Shown: in pieces, positions 53,800-63,383 of the stretch
Layout: the number at the start of each line of letters is the position of its first letter
Position numbering within the stretch: position 1 is the stretch's first letter
Assembly: GCF_001625575.1 (NCBI RefSeq)
Contig: NZ_AUXV01000073.1
Location: forward strand, 124,001-188,000
Reading direction: 5' to 3'
Length of the DNA stretch: 64,000 bases
Source: Pseudoalteromonas luteoviolacea S2607
GTDB taxonomy: Bacteria; Pseudomonadota; Gammaproteobacteria; Enterobacterales; Alteromonadaceae
Position numbers and translations under genes: made by a program
Notes under the pieces: model-generated
What the model saw: the letters and a program-made list of their open reading frames with translations, nothing else
What the model was told of the DNA's origin: nothing
The model's database searches: none

Positions 53800-54858
53800 A
53801 TGGCACAGAAACTTTTCCTCCTTTGTTTAATATGGATGTGCAGCACAGCTTATGCAATTGAGGTAACAGACCTCTATGAGGCGACTTTGGTGGTGGATGA
53901 TAAAACCCGAGCCACCAGAGCAAAGGCAAGTCAGGACGCATTAGACCAAGTTATTAAAAAGCTGACTGGGAAGGCGGGCAATGGCGACCATCCATTGATC
54001 AAAAAAAGCAAACGACGTATTTCGGACTATATGCTCAAATATGAATACATAGAGCACATAGAGGGCGAATTAAAAATTAAAGTCCGCTTTGAGGCTGAAA
54101 AAGTAGAAAAGCTGGTTAGGGACAGTGGCTTTGGCTTATGGGGTAATCGCAGACCACTCATTGCGATTTGGTTAGCCATCGAAGATAACTTACGCCGCGA
54201 TTTTGTCACTCAGGAGAGCTACCCGCAATTAGAGCGACTTATTTATGATACCGCCGCAGAGTGGGGCGTACCTGTGGTCGTGCCTTTGATGGATCTGACC
54301 GACCGGTCCCAAGTTGGAATTGCAGAGGTATGGGGCAACTTTTCAGAGCCGGTAGAAGCGGCTTCAGCAAGATATAATGCAGAGCGAGTGATCACCGGTC
54401 GACTGTTTAAGCAACCAAATTCGAGCCGCTGGCAGTTAGATTGGCGTTATACTGATGCTGATATGTTTGAGTCCGTTCAATTGGTGGGTGATAAGCAGCA
54501 ACTGTTAATTTCAATGGTCAATGACATGTCTGCAGCGCTTGCTAACGAGTATGTGATCGACCCGAACAAGTCATATGCAACCAATAGCACAGTGATCACC
54601 GTTGATGGCTTACGTACTTTTGACAAAGTGGAGCGCGCAAAAAGACAGTTACTCACCATTAGTACAGTAAACAGCGTGGATGTGGTGTATCGTAATAAAG
54701 AACAAGTGCAGTTTGAAGTAGAGCATATGTCTTCGGTGTCTGATTTACAAAAGTCTCTAAAATTGGAGCAATCGTTTGAAGTTTATGTCGATCCGCGTGC
54801 CTTTCATCAAGTCGCAAGCTCTTCAAATTTGAGGTATAGCTGGGTGGGGCAGCAGTAA
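53800..54858 (+). CDS. DUF2066 exported protein
   Basis: A 352-residue protein with a signal peptide (MAQKLFLLCLIWMCSTAYA) and the DUF2066 pattern: EATLVVDDKTRATRAKASQDALDQVIKKLTGK near the N-terminus and RPLIAIWLAIED in the middle. The family is conserved in gammaproteobacteria and is commonly found just upstream of hda, as here, where the genes overlap by one base (TAATG). The function is unknown. The ATG at 53800 is chosen over an upstream TTG because it starts the signal peptide cleanly. Confidence 0.8.
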   Translation: MAQKLFLLCLIWMCSTAYAIEVTDLYEATLVVDDKTRATRAKASQDALDQVIKKLTGKAGNGDHPLIKKSKRRISDYMLKYEYIEHIEGELKIKVRFEAEKVEKLVRDSGFGLWGNRRPLIAIWLAIEDNLRRDFVTQESYPQLERLIYDTAAEWGVPVVVPLMDLTDRSQVGIAEVWGNFSEPVEAASARYNAERVITGRLFKQPNSSRWQLDWRYTDADMFESVQLVGDKQQLLISMVNDMSAALANEYVIDPNKSYATNSTVITVDGLRTFDKVERAKRQLLTISTVNSVDVVYRNKEQVQFEVEHMSSVSDLQKSLKLEQSFEVYVDPRAFHQVASSSNLRYSWVGQQ

Positions 54859-55562
54859 TGTTAGATCCTATGCAGTTAGCGTTACCAGTGACTCTCCCTG
54901 ATGATGAAACTTTTACCTCCTACTTTGGGGGGGAAAAGTCACTGGAAGTTACACATCTAAAAAAAGCACTGAGTGAAATTCAACAGGACTTTCAATTTAC
55001 TTATTTGTGCGGCCTTGCGGATTCAGGTAAATCGCACTTGCTATACGCAACTTGTATTCACGCACAAGAGCTGGGGTTATCAACCATCTTGATTTCTCTG
55101 CGTGAAGTGATCAAGTTTGGCCCTGATGTGCTCGAAGGATTAGACGGTTTAGACGTTGTGTGTATTGATGACGTGCACTTGGTGGCTGGAAATGACGCAA
55201 TGGAAAAAGCACTATTTAACTTTTTTAATCGCTTTAATGAAGCGGGAAAGTGTTTAGTGATGACCGCCGATTTATTGCCGAGTATGTTAAATATCGCGTT
55301 ACCAGATCTCGAGTCTAGGCTGGCGTGGGGTACAACCTTTCAAATTCGTTCCATGAGCGATGACGATAAAGCGGAAGCTTTAGTTAAGCGAGCCAATATG
55401 CGAGGGCTTGAATTGAGTGATGAATGTGCGCGATTTTTGTTGACACGACTGAGCCGTGATATGCGTGCTTTACTCGATGTTTTGGACAAGTTGGACCATG
55501 CATCGATGGCTGCACAGCGAAAACTTACCATTCCTTTTATAAAAGCCACCCTAAAGCTGTGA
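54858..55562 (+). CDS. hda: Hda, DnaA inactivator
   Basis: A 234-residue AAA+ protein homologous to DnaA domain III. It works with the sliding clamp to stimulate ATP hydrolysis by DnaA and prevent re-initiation. A clamp-binding-like QLALPV lies at residues 6-11, the Walker A region is CGLADSGKSHLL, Walker B is VVCIDDVHL, and the sensor II region is LSRDMRALLDVLDKLD. It is translationally coupled to DUF2066. Confidence 0.92.
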   Translation: MLDPMQLALPVTLPDDETFTSYFGGEKSLEVTHLKKALSEIQQDFQFTYLCGLADSGKSHLLYATCIHAQELGLSTILISLREVIKFGPDVLEGLDGLDVVCIDDVHLVAGNDAMEKALFNFFNRFNEAGKCLVMTADLLPSMLNIALPDLESRLAWGTTFQIRSMSDDDKAEALVKRANMRGLELSDECARFLLTRLSRDMRALLDVLDKLDHASMAAQRKLTIPFIKATLKL

Positions 55563-55566
55563 ATTT

Positions 55567-55590
55567 GGGCTAGAATCTAGCCCCATCTTT
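55567..55590 (+). terminator. hairpin after hda
   Basis: Stem GGGCTAG / CTAGCCC with loop AAT followed by CCATCTTT, 5 bases past the hda stop codon. It is a probable intrinsic terminator separating hda from pheST; whether it also acts as a pheS attenuator is not clear. Confidence 0.6.
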
Positions 55591-55646
55591 CAGTTATCAT
55601 AACTGATTCAGAAAAGGCAAATTACCTCAACCAGATCAGGTATAGA

Positions 55647-56627
55647 ATGAACTTAGAGAATATTTTAGCGCAAGCGCTTGAAGCGGTTTCAAGTGCAAGT
55701 GAGATTGCGCAACTTGAGGAAGTCAGAGTTAACTACCTTGGTAAAAAAGGTGAAATTACTGGATTACTAAAAACCTTAGGCAAACTAGCGCCTGAAGAGC
55801 GTAAAGAAGCAGGCCAAGTAATTAACCAAGCGAAAAACCAAGTACAAACTGCGATTAACGAAAAACGTGAAGCGTTAGCAAATGCAGCACTAGAGCAAAA
55901 ATTAGCAGCCGAGACTATCGATGTTACTTTGCCGGGCCGTGCAGCGCCAGCAGGTGGTCTACACCCAGTAACACGTACAATCGAGCGAATCGAAACATTC
56001 TTTGGTGAACTTGGTTTTGCAGTGAAGTCTGGACCTGAAGTTGAAGATGATTTTCACAACTTTGATGCTTTGAATATTCCTGAGCACCACCCAGCTCGTG
56101 CTGATCACGACACTTTCTATTTCAATCCAAAACTTGTATTGCGTACGCAAACAAGTGGTGTTCAGATCCGTACTATGGAAGCTGAGCAACCGCCGTTACG
56201 TATTATCTCTCCTGGCCGTGTTTACCGTAATGACTACGACCAAACGCATACGCCAATGTTCCATCAGGTTGAAGGCCTAATGGTTGATGAGAATGTGAGC
56301 TTTACTGAGCTTAAGGGTATTTTGCATGACTTCCTTCGCAATTTCTTTGAAGAAGACATGGAGATCCGTTTCCGCCCTTCATATTTCCCGTTTACCGAGC
56401 CTTCAGCTGAAGTAGATGTTAAAGGTAAAAATGGTAAATGGTTAGAAGTACTTGGTTGCGGTATGGTACACCCAAATGTATTGCGCTCGGTTGGAATTGA
56501 CCCTGAAAAATACACTGGTTTTGCCTTCGGTATGGGTGTAGAGCGTCTAACTATGTTGCGTTATGGCGTGAACGATTTACGTGCATTTTTCGAAAACGAT
56601 TTAAAATTCCTAAACCAATTCAGATAA
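55647..56627 (+). CDS. pheS: phenylalanyl-tRNA synthetase alpha subunit
   Basis: A 326-residue class II synthetase subunit of normal length. The N-terminal coiled coil (residues 1-90) binds tRNA. The catalytic domain shows HPVTRTIERIETFFGELGF, DTFYF, motif 2 (RIISPGRVYRNDYDQTHTPMFHQVEG) and motif 3 (GFAFGMGVERLTMLRYG). It forms the alpha2-beta2 enzyme with PheT, 13 bases downstream. No pheM-like leader peptide was identified in the 84-base gap ahead. Confidence 0.97.
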   Translation: MNLENILAQALEAVSSASEIAQLEEVRVNYLGKKGEITGLLKTLGKLAPEERKEAGQVINQAKNQVQTAINEKREALANAALEQKLAAETIDVTLPGRAAPAGGLHPVTRTIERIETFFGELGFAVKSGPEVEDDFHNFDALNIPEHHPARADHDTFYFNPKLVLRTQTSGVQIRTMEAEQPPLRIISPGRVYRNDYDQTHTPMFHQVEGLMVDENVSFTELKGILHDFLRNFFEEDMEIRFRPSYFPFTEPSAEVDVKGKNGKWLEVLGCGMVHPNVLRSVGIDPEKYTGFAFGMGVERLTMLRYGVNDLRAFFENDLKFLNQFR

Positions 56628-56640
56628 GAGCGAACCAAAA

Positions 56641-59028
56641 ATGAAATTTAGTGAAAAGTGGCTAAGAGAGTGGGTTAATCCAGCGATCGATACGGATGCT
56701 CTATCTGAACAGTTGTCTATGGCCGGTTTAGAAGTGGATGGCGTTGACCCAGTAGCTGGTGATTTCGACGGCGTTGTGATTGGCGAAGTTGTAGAGTGCG
56801 GTCAGCACCCTGATGCCGATAAACTGCGTGTTACAAAAGTGAACGTAGGTGAAGAAGAACTCTTAGACATCGTATGTGGTGCAGCAAACTGCCGTGCAGG
56901 CTTAAAAGTCGCAGTCGCGAAAGTTGGCGCGGTATTACCAGGTGGCTTCAAAATCAAAAAAGCAAAGCTACGTGGCCAACCATCACACGGTATGTTGTGT
57001 GCATTTGAAGAGCTTGGCATGGCTGAAAGCTCTGACGGTATTTTAGAGCTACCTGCAGATGCGACAATTGGTCAAAATATTCGTGAGTTTTTCGCGCTAG
57101 ATGATGTAACAATCGATGTTGACCTAACGGCAAACCGCAGTGACTGTTTAGGAATTAAAGGCCTTGCTCGCGAAGTTGGCGTTTTAAACGGTTTGGATGT
57201 AACAGAAATCGAAATCTCTACTGTAGAGCCGACAATTGATGACAAAGTTGACATCGAACTTGTCGATAGTGACGCATGTCCTCGCTATTTAGGTCGTGTT
57301 ATTAAAGGTATCAACCTTGACGCTGAATCACCACTTTGGATGGTTGAAAAGCTACGTCGTTCAGGTATTCGCTCTATCGACCCGGTTGTTGACGTAACGA
57401 ACTATGTATTGCTTGAGCTTGGACACCCAATGCATGCTTTCGATCTTTCAGCGATCTCTGGCGGCATCAAGGTACGTAAAGCACAGCAAGATGAAGAGTT
57501 GGTACTACTAGACGGTAATACTGCAAAGCTCAATACATCCACATTATTGATTGCTGACCACGAAAAAGCGCTTGCTATGGCAGGTATTTTTGGTGGGGAA
57601 GCGTCAGGTGTTAAAGAAGGTACACAAGATATCCTACTTGAAAGTGCATTCTTTAACCCATTAGCGATTGCAGGCCAAGCACGTAGCTATGGTTTACATA
57701 CGGATGCGTCTCATCGTTATGAGCGAGGTGTTGATCACCAGCTACAGCGCGATGCAATGGAGCGCGCAACGGCACTATTACTAGAAATCGTAGGCGGTGA
57801 AGCCGGTCCAGTTGTTGAGGCTGTATCAGAAGCTGATTTACCAGCGGCTAAATCAGTGACTCTACGTCGCGAGCGCTTAGACCGTGTGATCGGATATCAC
57901 ATCGAAGATGAGAAAGTGACCGATATTCTTACGCGCCTAGGTTTAGCGGTGACGTTTGAAAATGCACAGTGGCAAGCTCAGGTGCCAAGCTACCGTTTTG
58001 ACATCAGCATTGAAGAAGACTTGATTGAAGAAGTCGCACGTGTATTTGGTTATAACAACATTCCAAATGTTGCGCCAAGTGCAGCGCTTAAGATGACAGA
58101 TCATCAAGAAGCGGCATTGCCTGTATCTCGCTTCAGAAATGAACTTGTATCTCGCGGATACCAAGAAGCGATTACTTACAGCTTCGTAGATCCTAAGAAG
58201 CAAGCGCTACTTCACCCAGAGAGTGACGCATTGGTATTGCCTCACCCGATCTCAGTAGAGATGTCAGCAATGCGTGTTAGTTTGATGCCTGGTTTGGTGA
58301 ATGCACTTGTCTACAACCAAAACCGTCAGCAGTCTCGTATTCGCTTCTTTGAACATGGTTTGAAGTTTGTAAAAGATGAGAGTGCTGAAAATGGTATCCG
58401 TCAAAGTGCAGTGCTTGGCGGTATTGTTTATGGAAATACCCATAACGAGCACTGGGGCATTGCGAGTAGAAAGGTAGATTTCTTTGATATCAAAGGTGAT
58501 GTTGAAGCATTGCTTGCAGTTTGCAATGACCCTGCTAGATTTAGTTTTAAAGCCGAAGCGTGTGATGGGTTACATCCTGGACAATCAGCGGCAATTTATG
58601 CTGATGGTGTTAAAGTTGGTTTTATCGGTGCGATTCACCCACAATTACAAAAAGCATTGGAATTGAACGATACAGCGTTTGTATTTGAGGTAGAAGTGGC
58701 TGCAATTACGCAAAGAAAGCTGCCAGAAGCCGTTAGTATCTCAAAATTCCCATCAAATCGCAGAGATATTGCTATTTTAGTTGCAGATGATGTAAAAATA
58801 GGCGATATTTTAGAAAGCATTGAGAAAGTTGGCGGAAATCAATTAGTTGACCTAAACTTATTCGATGTGTACAAGGGCAAAGGTATTGAACCCGATTATA
58901 AGAGTTTAGCCATCGCCCTAACCCTACAAGCAGTTGATAAAACGCTCGAAGAGAAAGATATCAACGAGGTTGTAGACAGAGTCGTGGCCGAATTGGCCAA
59001 ACAATTTAATGCATCGTTGAGGGACTAG
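56641..59028 (+). CDS. pheT: phenylalanyl-tRNA synthetase beta subunit
   Basis: A full-length subunit (795 residues). An N-terminal EMAP-like tRNA-binding domain (GEVVECGQHPDADKLRV...DIVCGAANCRAG) is followed by B3/B4 editing (DLTANRSDCLGIKGLAREV), B5 (DVTNYVLLELGHPMHAFD), the catalytic-like core and the C-terminal anticodon-binding FDX-ACB domain (FPSNRRDIAILVAD). It is co-transcribed with pheS and, 2 bases later, ihfA, the order conserved in gammaproteobacteria. Confidence 0.97.
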   Translation: MKFSEKWLREWVNPAIDTDALSEQLSMAGLEVDGVDPVAGDFDGVVIGEVVECGQHPDADKLRVTKVNVGEEELLDIVCGAANCRAGLKVAVAKVGAVLPGGFKIKKAKLRGQPSHGMLCAFEELGMAESSDGILELPADATIGQNIREFFALDDVTIDVDLTANRSDCLGIKGLAREVGVLNGLDVTEIEISTVEPTIDDKVDIELVDSDACPRYLGRVIKGINLDAESPLWMVEKLRRSGIRSIDPVVDVTNYVLLELGHPMHAFDLSAISGGIKVRKAQQDEELVLLDGNTAKLNTSTLLIADHEKALAMAGIFGGEASGVKEGTQDILLESAFFNPLAIAGQARSYGLHTDASHRYERGVDHQLQRDAMERATALLLEIVGGEAGPVVEAVSEADLPAAKSVTLRRERLDRVIGYHIEDEKVTDILTRLGLAVTFENAQWQAQVPSYRFDISIEEDLIEEVARVFGYNNIPNVAPSAALKMTDHQEAALPVSRFRNELVSRGYQEAITYSFVDPKKQALLHPESDALVLPHPISVEMSAMRVSLMPGLVNALVYNQNRQQSRIRFFEHGLKFVKDESAENGIRQSAVLGGIVYGNTHNEHWGIASRKVDFFDIKGDVEALLAVCNDPARFSFKAEACDGLHPGQSAAIYADGVKVGFIGAIHPQLQKALELNDTAFVFEVEVAAITQRKLPEAVSISKFPSNRRDIAILVADDVKIGDILESIEKVGGNQLVDLNLFDVYKGKGIEPDYKSLAIALTLQAVDKTLEEKDINEVVDRVVAELAKQFNASLRD

Positions 59029-59030
59029 AT

Positions 59031-59330
59031 ATGGCGCTTACTAAAGCCGACATAGCTGAACACCTATTTGAAAAATTGGGGATAAATAAAAAGGATGCCA
59101 AAGATTTAGTTGAAGCGTTTTTTGAAGAAATCCGCTCAGCGCTTGAAAACGGAGAGCAAGTTAAGCTCTCTGGCTTTGGCAATTTTGACCTGCGTGATAA
59201 AAAGCAACGCCCTGGTCGGAACCCTAAAACAGGGGAAGACATACCTATTTCTGCAAGGCGTGTGGTAACTTTTCGACCTGGTCAAAAGTTAAAAACACGT
59301 GTTGAAGTAGGCACGAGTAAAAACCTTTAA
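59031..59330 (+). CDS. ihfA: integration host factor subunit alpha
   Basis: A 99-residue DNA-bending protein of the HU/IHF family. The dimer core MALTKADIAEHLFEKLG and the DNA-intercalating arm RPGRNPKTGEDIPISARRVVTFRPG are both complete. It pairs with IhfB, encoded elsewhere. GAGGGACTAG serves as the ribosome binding site only 2 bases after pheT. Confidence 0.97.
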   Translation: MALTKADIAEHLFEKLGINKKDAKDLVEAFFEEIRSALENGEQVKLSGFGNFDLRDKKQRPGRNPKTGEDIPISARRVVTFRPGQKLKTRVEVGTSKNL

Positions 59331-59379
59331 TATCAGATTGGTGCAAATCCACGATTTGTGGATTTGACAGCTGTCACCA

Positions 59380-59409
59380 AAAGGATCTGCCTGTAAAGGC
59401 AGATCCTTT
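59380..59409 (+). terminator. terminator of the pheST-ihfA operon
   Basis: A perfect 12-bp stem (AAAGGATCTGCC / GGCAGATCCTTT) with a 6-base loop. A second hairpin (CAAATCCAC / GTGGATTTG, 59344-59366) lies just ahead of it. Confidence 0.85.
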
Positions 59410-59472
59410 GTCATAAATTTGTAATTGTTTAATTCTAAACTCTTGCCATATCATTGATTCTAGGAACTTAGC

Positions 59473-61056
59473 TTGCGTCAGAGAAAACATTCTTGGACAA
59501 ACAGCATCAAAAATTTTTTTGTTTCTTGGTTGATCTGCTCATTTATTTTTGGGCTTTTATTCACATTCATATATATCCAACACAAAGAGTCCGAAAAGTC
59601 GTCTGTACAAAGCATGGCAGAGCGCGTTCTTGTCGACCTTCAATCACAGCTAGATAATGTTGATGAGTTTTTGCGTCAATCAGATCATATTGATGCAAAA
59701 TGCAATGACGATACCATCCGCCAAATGCGTCAATTTGTGTTTAAAAACCCCGCAGTCAGTGAAATAGGTATTGTGAGTCCGCGTGGTAACCTAATTTGCA
59801 ACTCTTTTGGTATGATGTCGTCGCCTATGTATCTGGCAGAGCCCATTAAAAAACGTGGTCTGCGTTATCATGGGCCGATTATTTCTGAATTTTTGCAGGT
59901 GCCTGCTTTTGTGTTGGCCCGTACAAGGCATGATGGTTATGAGGTCAATGCCTTGCTACCAACTGACTGGATCAATGACACATTACATTTGAGGAAATAT
60001 AAATCATTAGATTTTGTTGCGGTTGTTGATACTGAGACTGGTGTTCCGGTATTTTTGCAAGGCAAGTATAGCTTACCACTGGACCATAAATTGTTTCCGT
60101 TAAGTCGAAGTACAGAGGTTGAGGCGCGATTCGACGACCAAACCAGCAAATATCTATACATAAAGCCATTTAATAATGTGCCACGTTTGGCGGTCGTTGT
60201 AAGTAAGGAAGCCCGATTATTAGGCATCCCCGACCCATTATGGTTACTTGTGTTGTGTCTTCTATATTTAGCGTCTTGGGTAGGATTGGTGCTACTGCTG
60301 AATCATTATGATAAACGTCTATTGAGCAGTCGCACATTGTTGCTAGATGCGATAAATCGCAAAGAGCTATTTAATGTTTATCAGCCCTTGGTCAATGTAC
60401 AAAGCCAAAAAATTGAAGGGGTTGAGGTACTTATTCGCTGGATGCACCCACTCGAAGGAGAGCTTGGTCCTGCTTATTTTATACCTGAAGCAGAGAGAGA
60501 CGGCACAATATTGGAACTCTCACTGTATCAAATAGACTTGGCATTAAGAGATCTGAAAGCGGTGGTAGCAAATAACCGTGATTTTAAAGTATCTTTTAAC
60601 GTTAATGGCTATTTGCTGATGTGCCCAAGCTACATAGAGAAATTGTGCCAAGCGAAGGGGATCTTTCATAATTTGACTATTGAATTGACTGAGCGAGATG
60701 TACTGTCAGAGGCAAAGATAAAGCTTATTTTACAACAGCTTGTAGATATGGGGATAGAAATTGCAATTGACGATTTTGGGACAGGTTACAGCGGCCTACA
60801 GTATTTACAGAGCTTTCCCATCGATTTGCTAAAAATAGATCAGAGCTTTGTTGCATCAATTGGGCTGGATAATTTGCAGTCACCAGTTTTAAATGCGGTG
60901 ATTGAAATGGCTGAAAAACTAAACAAAAAGCTCATTGCTGAAGGGGTAGAGACACAGCAACAGGCGAGTTACCTGTATGAGCGGGGTGTACTTGTGCACC
61001 AAGGTTGGTATTACTACAAAGCTCTTAAAGTGAGTGAGCTAAAACGCGCTTTATAA
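59473..61056 (+). CDS. CSS-motif EAL-domain c-di-GMP phosphodiesterase
   Basis: A 527-residue inner-membrane enzyme. A transmembrane helix near residues 15-37 is followed by a periplasmic CSS-type sensor with Cys residues (AKCNDDTIRQ, LICNSFG), a second helix at about 255-278 and a cytoplasmic EAL domain. The signature is EVL (318-320) in place of EAL. The metal and catalytic residues are present in FNVNGYL, ELTERD, IDDFGTGYSGL, LLKIDQSFV and IAEGVETQ, so hydrolysis of c-di-GMP is likely. The periplasmic domain resembles those regulated by DsbA/DsbB redox state. The start is a TTG with AGGA 7 bases ahead. Confidence 0.87.
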   Translation: MRQRKHSWTNSIKNFFVSWLICSFIFGLLFTFIYIQHKESEKSSVQSMAERVLVDLQSQLDNVDEFLRQSDHIDAKCNDDTIRQMRQFVFKNPAVSEIGIVSPRGNLICNSFGMMSSPMYLAEPIKKRGLRYHGPIISEFLQVPAFVLARTRHDGYEVNALLPTDWINDTLHLRKYKSLDFVAVVDTETGVPVFLQGKYSLPLDHKLFPLSRSTEVEARFDDQTSKYLYIKPFNNVPRLAVVVSKEARLLGIPDPLWLLVLCLLYLASWVGLVLLLNHYDKRLLSSRTLLLDAINRKELFNVYQPLVNVQSQKIEGVEVLIRWMHPLEGELGPAYFIPEAERDGTILELSLYQIDLALRDLKAVVANNRDFKVSFNVNGYLLMCPSYIEKLCQAKGIFHNLTIELTERDVLSEAKIKLILQQLVDMGIEIAIDDFGTGYSGLQYLQSFPIDLLKIDQSFVASIGLDNLQSPVLNAVIEMAEKLNKKLIAEGVETQQQASYLYERGVLVHQGWYYYKALKVSELKRAL

Positions 61057-61082
61057 AATTTTGCTAAAAGTGAAATATAAAA

Positions 61083-61105
61083 AAGGCCCCCAATAGGGGG
61101 CTTTG
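61083..61105. terminator. bidirectional terminator between the EAL and GH13 genes
   Basis: A GC-rich stem (AAGGCCCCC / GGGGGCTTT, one wobble) with loop AATA, with A-rich flank on the left and TTTGGG on the right. Confidence 0.85.
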
Positions 61106-61117
61106 GGTTCATCTGTG

Positions 61118-62740
61118 CTAGATAGATGCAAAAAAGCAGCCGTAACCGGGCAGGGTTACCGTTCCTGCTGCTTGCTCACCTGATTGATGAGCAAGGTCCT
61201 TAATAGGGGTGTAATTGTGTTGTTCGACCTCGAAATCTGTAATTTGTTCAGATAAATTGAACACACAAAGCAATTTTTTATCATCGATTGCACGATAGAA
61301 AGCAAGAACAGGCTCTTGGGTATCAATAAATGTAATGTCGCCAGTAATTAACTCAGGGCGGGTTTTCCGCCATGCCAAAAAGGCTTTGTACTGCGACAGC
61401 GTTGAATCAGTTTCTTGTTCTTGGCTTTGCACACAGTTATTTGCGTGTGCCGTAAATACAGGAAGCCATGGAGAGCCTTCAGTAAATCCTGCGTTTAGTT
61501 TATCACTTGCCCATGGCATTGGCGTGCGGCAACCATCTCTGCCTTTAAAGTTTGGCCAGAAGGTGATGCCATAGGGGTCTTGAAGATCTTCAAATGCAAC
61601 TTCAGCTTCCCCTAATCCCAGCTCTTCACCTTGATACATACATACGCTGCCGCGCAAAGAGCCAAGTAGCGCTGTTAACATTTTAACCTGCTGAGGGTTT
61701 ACGCGCTTCCCATCTTTTGACCAGCGGCTCGCCACTCGTTGCACATCATGGTTGCTAAAGGCCCAACAAGGCCAGCCTTCGGTCATTGCCGTTTCTAGGC
61801 GCGAAACAGTTTCTCTGATGTGCTGAGCACTATAGTCCTCGGTCAGTAACTCAAAGCTGTAGCCCATATGCAGCTTATCTCCACCAGAGGTATACTCGGC
61901 CATTGTTTGCAATGAGTCCTCAGATGAAATTTCACCTAAGCTAACGGTTCCTGGGTACTGATCCAAAAGTGACCTAATCTCAGCCATAAATGCTAAGTTT
62001 TCAGGCTGTGTATTGTTATAGTAGTGGTACTGGAACGCGTAGGGGTTATCTTCACTAAATCCACGTCCTTGACGCAAGTCTTTTGGCTTCGCAGGGTTAT
62101 CTCTTAGCTGCTTGTCATGAAAGCAAAAGTTAATTGCATCTAAACGGAAACCATCGACACCTTTGTCTAACCAGAATTTGACGTTATCTAGTACAGCTGC
62201 TCTTACTTCAGGATTGTGAAAATTTAAATCGGGCTGCTCTGTTAAGAAGTTATGCAAATAGTATTGGCATCTTCTCGGCTCCCATTGCCACGCAACACCC
62301 CCGAATATGGATAGCCAGTTATTGGGGGGGCTACCATCCGGTTTAGCATCAGCCCATACATACCAATCTGCTTTTGCATTGTGTTTGTCTGTGCGGCTTT
62401 CAATAAACCAAGGGTGTTCATTAGACGTATGACTTAGCACTTGATCTATAATGATCTTAATATCGCGCTGGTGTGCTTGCTCTATAAGCCTGTCAAAATC
62501 TCCAATACTACCAAACATTGGATCGATATCTCTGTAATCACTGATATCGTACCCAAAGTCTTTCATTGGTGATTTAAAAAAAGGTGAGATCCATACCGCG
62601 TCGACGCCTAAAGACTTGATGTAGTCTAAGCGGTTTATGATGCCATTAAGGTCACCAATACCATCACCTGTGGTGTCTTGAAAACTACGTGGGTAAATCT
62701 GATAAATTACCGCACCTTTCCACCATTCATTTTGAGCCAT
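61118..62740 (-). CDS. GH13 alpha-glucosidase (oligo-1,6/1,4 type)
   Basis: A 540-residue cytoplasmic GH13 enzyme, subfamily 23-like. The four conserved regions are IIDQVLSHTS, GFRLDAIN (nucleophile Asp), VSLGEISSE (acid Glu) and FSNHDVQR (transition-state Asp). YPRSFQDTTGDGIGDLNGI at the start is typical of alpha-glucosidases and oligo-1,6-glucosidases. There is no signal peptide. CTGGAGAATAGTGC precedes the ATG. It is divergent from the TonB-dependent receptor; imported maltooligosaccharides or isomaltooligosaccharides are the likely substrates. Confidence 0.92.
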   Translation of the reverse strand: MAQNEWWKGAVIYQIYPRSFQDTTGDGIGDLNGIINRLDYIKSLGVDAVWISPFFKSPMKDFGYDISDYRDIDPMFGSIGDFDRLIEQAHQRDIKIIIDQVLSHTSNEHPWFIESRTDKHNAKADWYVWADAKPDGSPPNNWLSIFGGVAWQWEPRRCQYYLHNFLTEQPDLNFHNPEVRAAVLDNVKFWLDKGVDGFRLDAINFCFHDKQLRDNPAKPKDLRQGRGFSEDNPYAFQYHYYNNTQPENLAFMAEIRSLLDQYPGTVSLGEISSEDSLQTMAEYTSGGDKLHMGYSFELLTEDYSAQHIRETVSRLETAMTEGWPCWAFSNHDVQRVASRWSKDGKRVNPQQVKMLTALLGSLRGSVCMYQGEELGLGEAEVAFEDLQDPYGITFWPNFKGRDGCRTPMPWASDKLNAGFTEGSPWLPVFTAHANNCVQSQEQETDSTLSQYKAFLAWRKTRPELITGDITFIDTQEPVLAFYRAIDDKKLLCVFNLSEQITDFEVEQHNYTPIKDLAHQSGEQAAGTVTLPGYGCFFASI

Positions 62741-62860
62741 GCACTATTCTCCAGCTTTGTGCAGTGATTTCACTTTCTCAATTACTTTTGAGAGCAACGT
62801 GAATCGGGTCATTAACATTGTCGAAAAGCATACGGCATGCTCGCATATGAGTAAAAAAAC

Positions 62861-62874
62861 TGCATACGTATGCA
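62861..62874. promoter_or_regulatory. palindromic operator, GH13-proximal
   Basis: TGCATACGTATGCA is a perfect 14-bp palindrome with a central CG, the style of LacI-family operators. It lies about 125 bases upstream of the GH13 start; a partial copy (GCATACGGCATGC) lies nearer at 62829-62841. Confidence 0.7.
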
Positions 62875-63219
62875 TCAAAATTACTTCATTTTTTTACCAA
62901 AAGAGTATCGTGGTGAGGTTTACATATATAACTTTACCAATTTATAGTGGGAGATTATAAAGTGCAGTGCTTTTATGGGATAAACAACCAAATATTGGTA
63001 ATACCAATTTCCATTCGGTGTTCACCAACTTATATTTCTGTAAGAATCCTGTCATATTTAATCAGCGAGAAGCTGATTGGTTACATGAATGTAAAGTAAT
63101 ATTAAATATCTAGAGGTTTTTGTTAAAAGCACCGGAGCTTTAAATAAGAGTATATAAAACAGAAGATTAGAATCTTTTTTTAGACGATGGATTGTATGGA
63201 ATTACCGCTCAATCATTTT

Positions 63220-63233
63220 TGAATACGTATGCA
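63220..63233. promoter_or_regulatory. palindromic operator, TonB-receptor-proximal
   Basis: TGAATACGTATGCA differs by one base from the site at 62861 and lies about 150 bases upstream of the receptor start. It implies control by the same LacI-type regulator. Confidence 0.7.
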
Positions 63234-63383
63234 TAAAGTTGTGAGCAGCCAAGTCACAGCGCTACTATTGCCGGTGACAACAAAATTAACGTCACATGAA
63301 CTTATTTTTGCAGCATTGGTGTCAATGATTGCAATGAATAACAATTGAAGCGACGTATAAAAAGCTAATTGGGATAAAACAAT

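Larger units (their letters stand above)
62741..63383. promoter_or_regulatory. divergent regulatory region of the alpha-glucan locus
   Basis: A long non-coding region between the GH13 gene and the TonB-dependent receptor gene. It holds two matching palindromic operators (62861-62874 and 63220-63233) and a hairpin AATCAGC/GCTGATT (63060-63078). No gene is supported. Confidence 0.6.

Noticed and set aside
62739..62960. 73-codon frame in the divergent GH13/TonB-receptor region
   Set aside because: Overlaps the operators and promoter of the GH13 gene and has no coding character.
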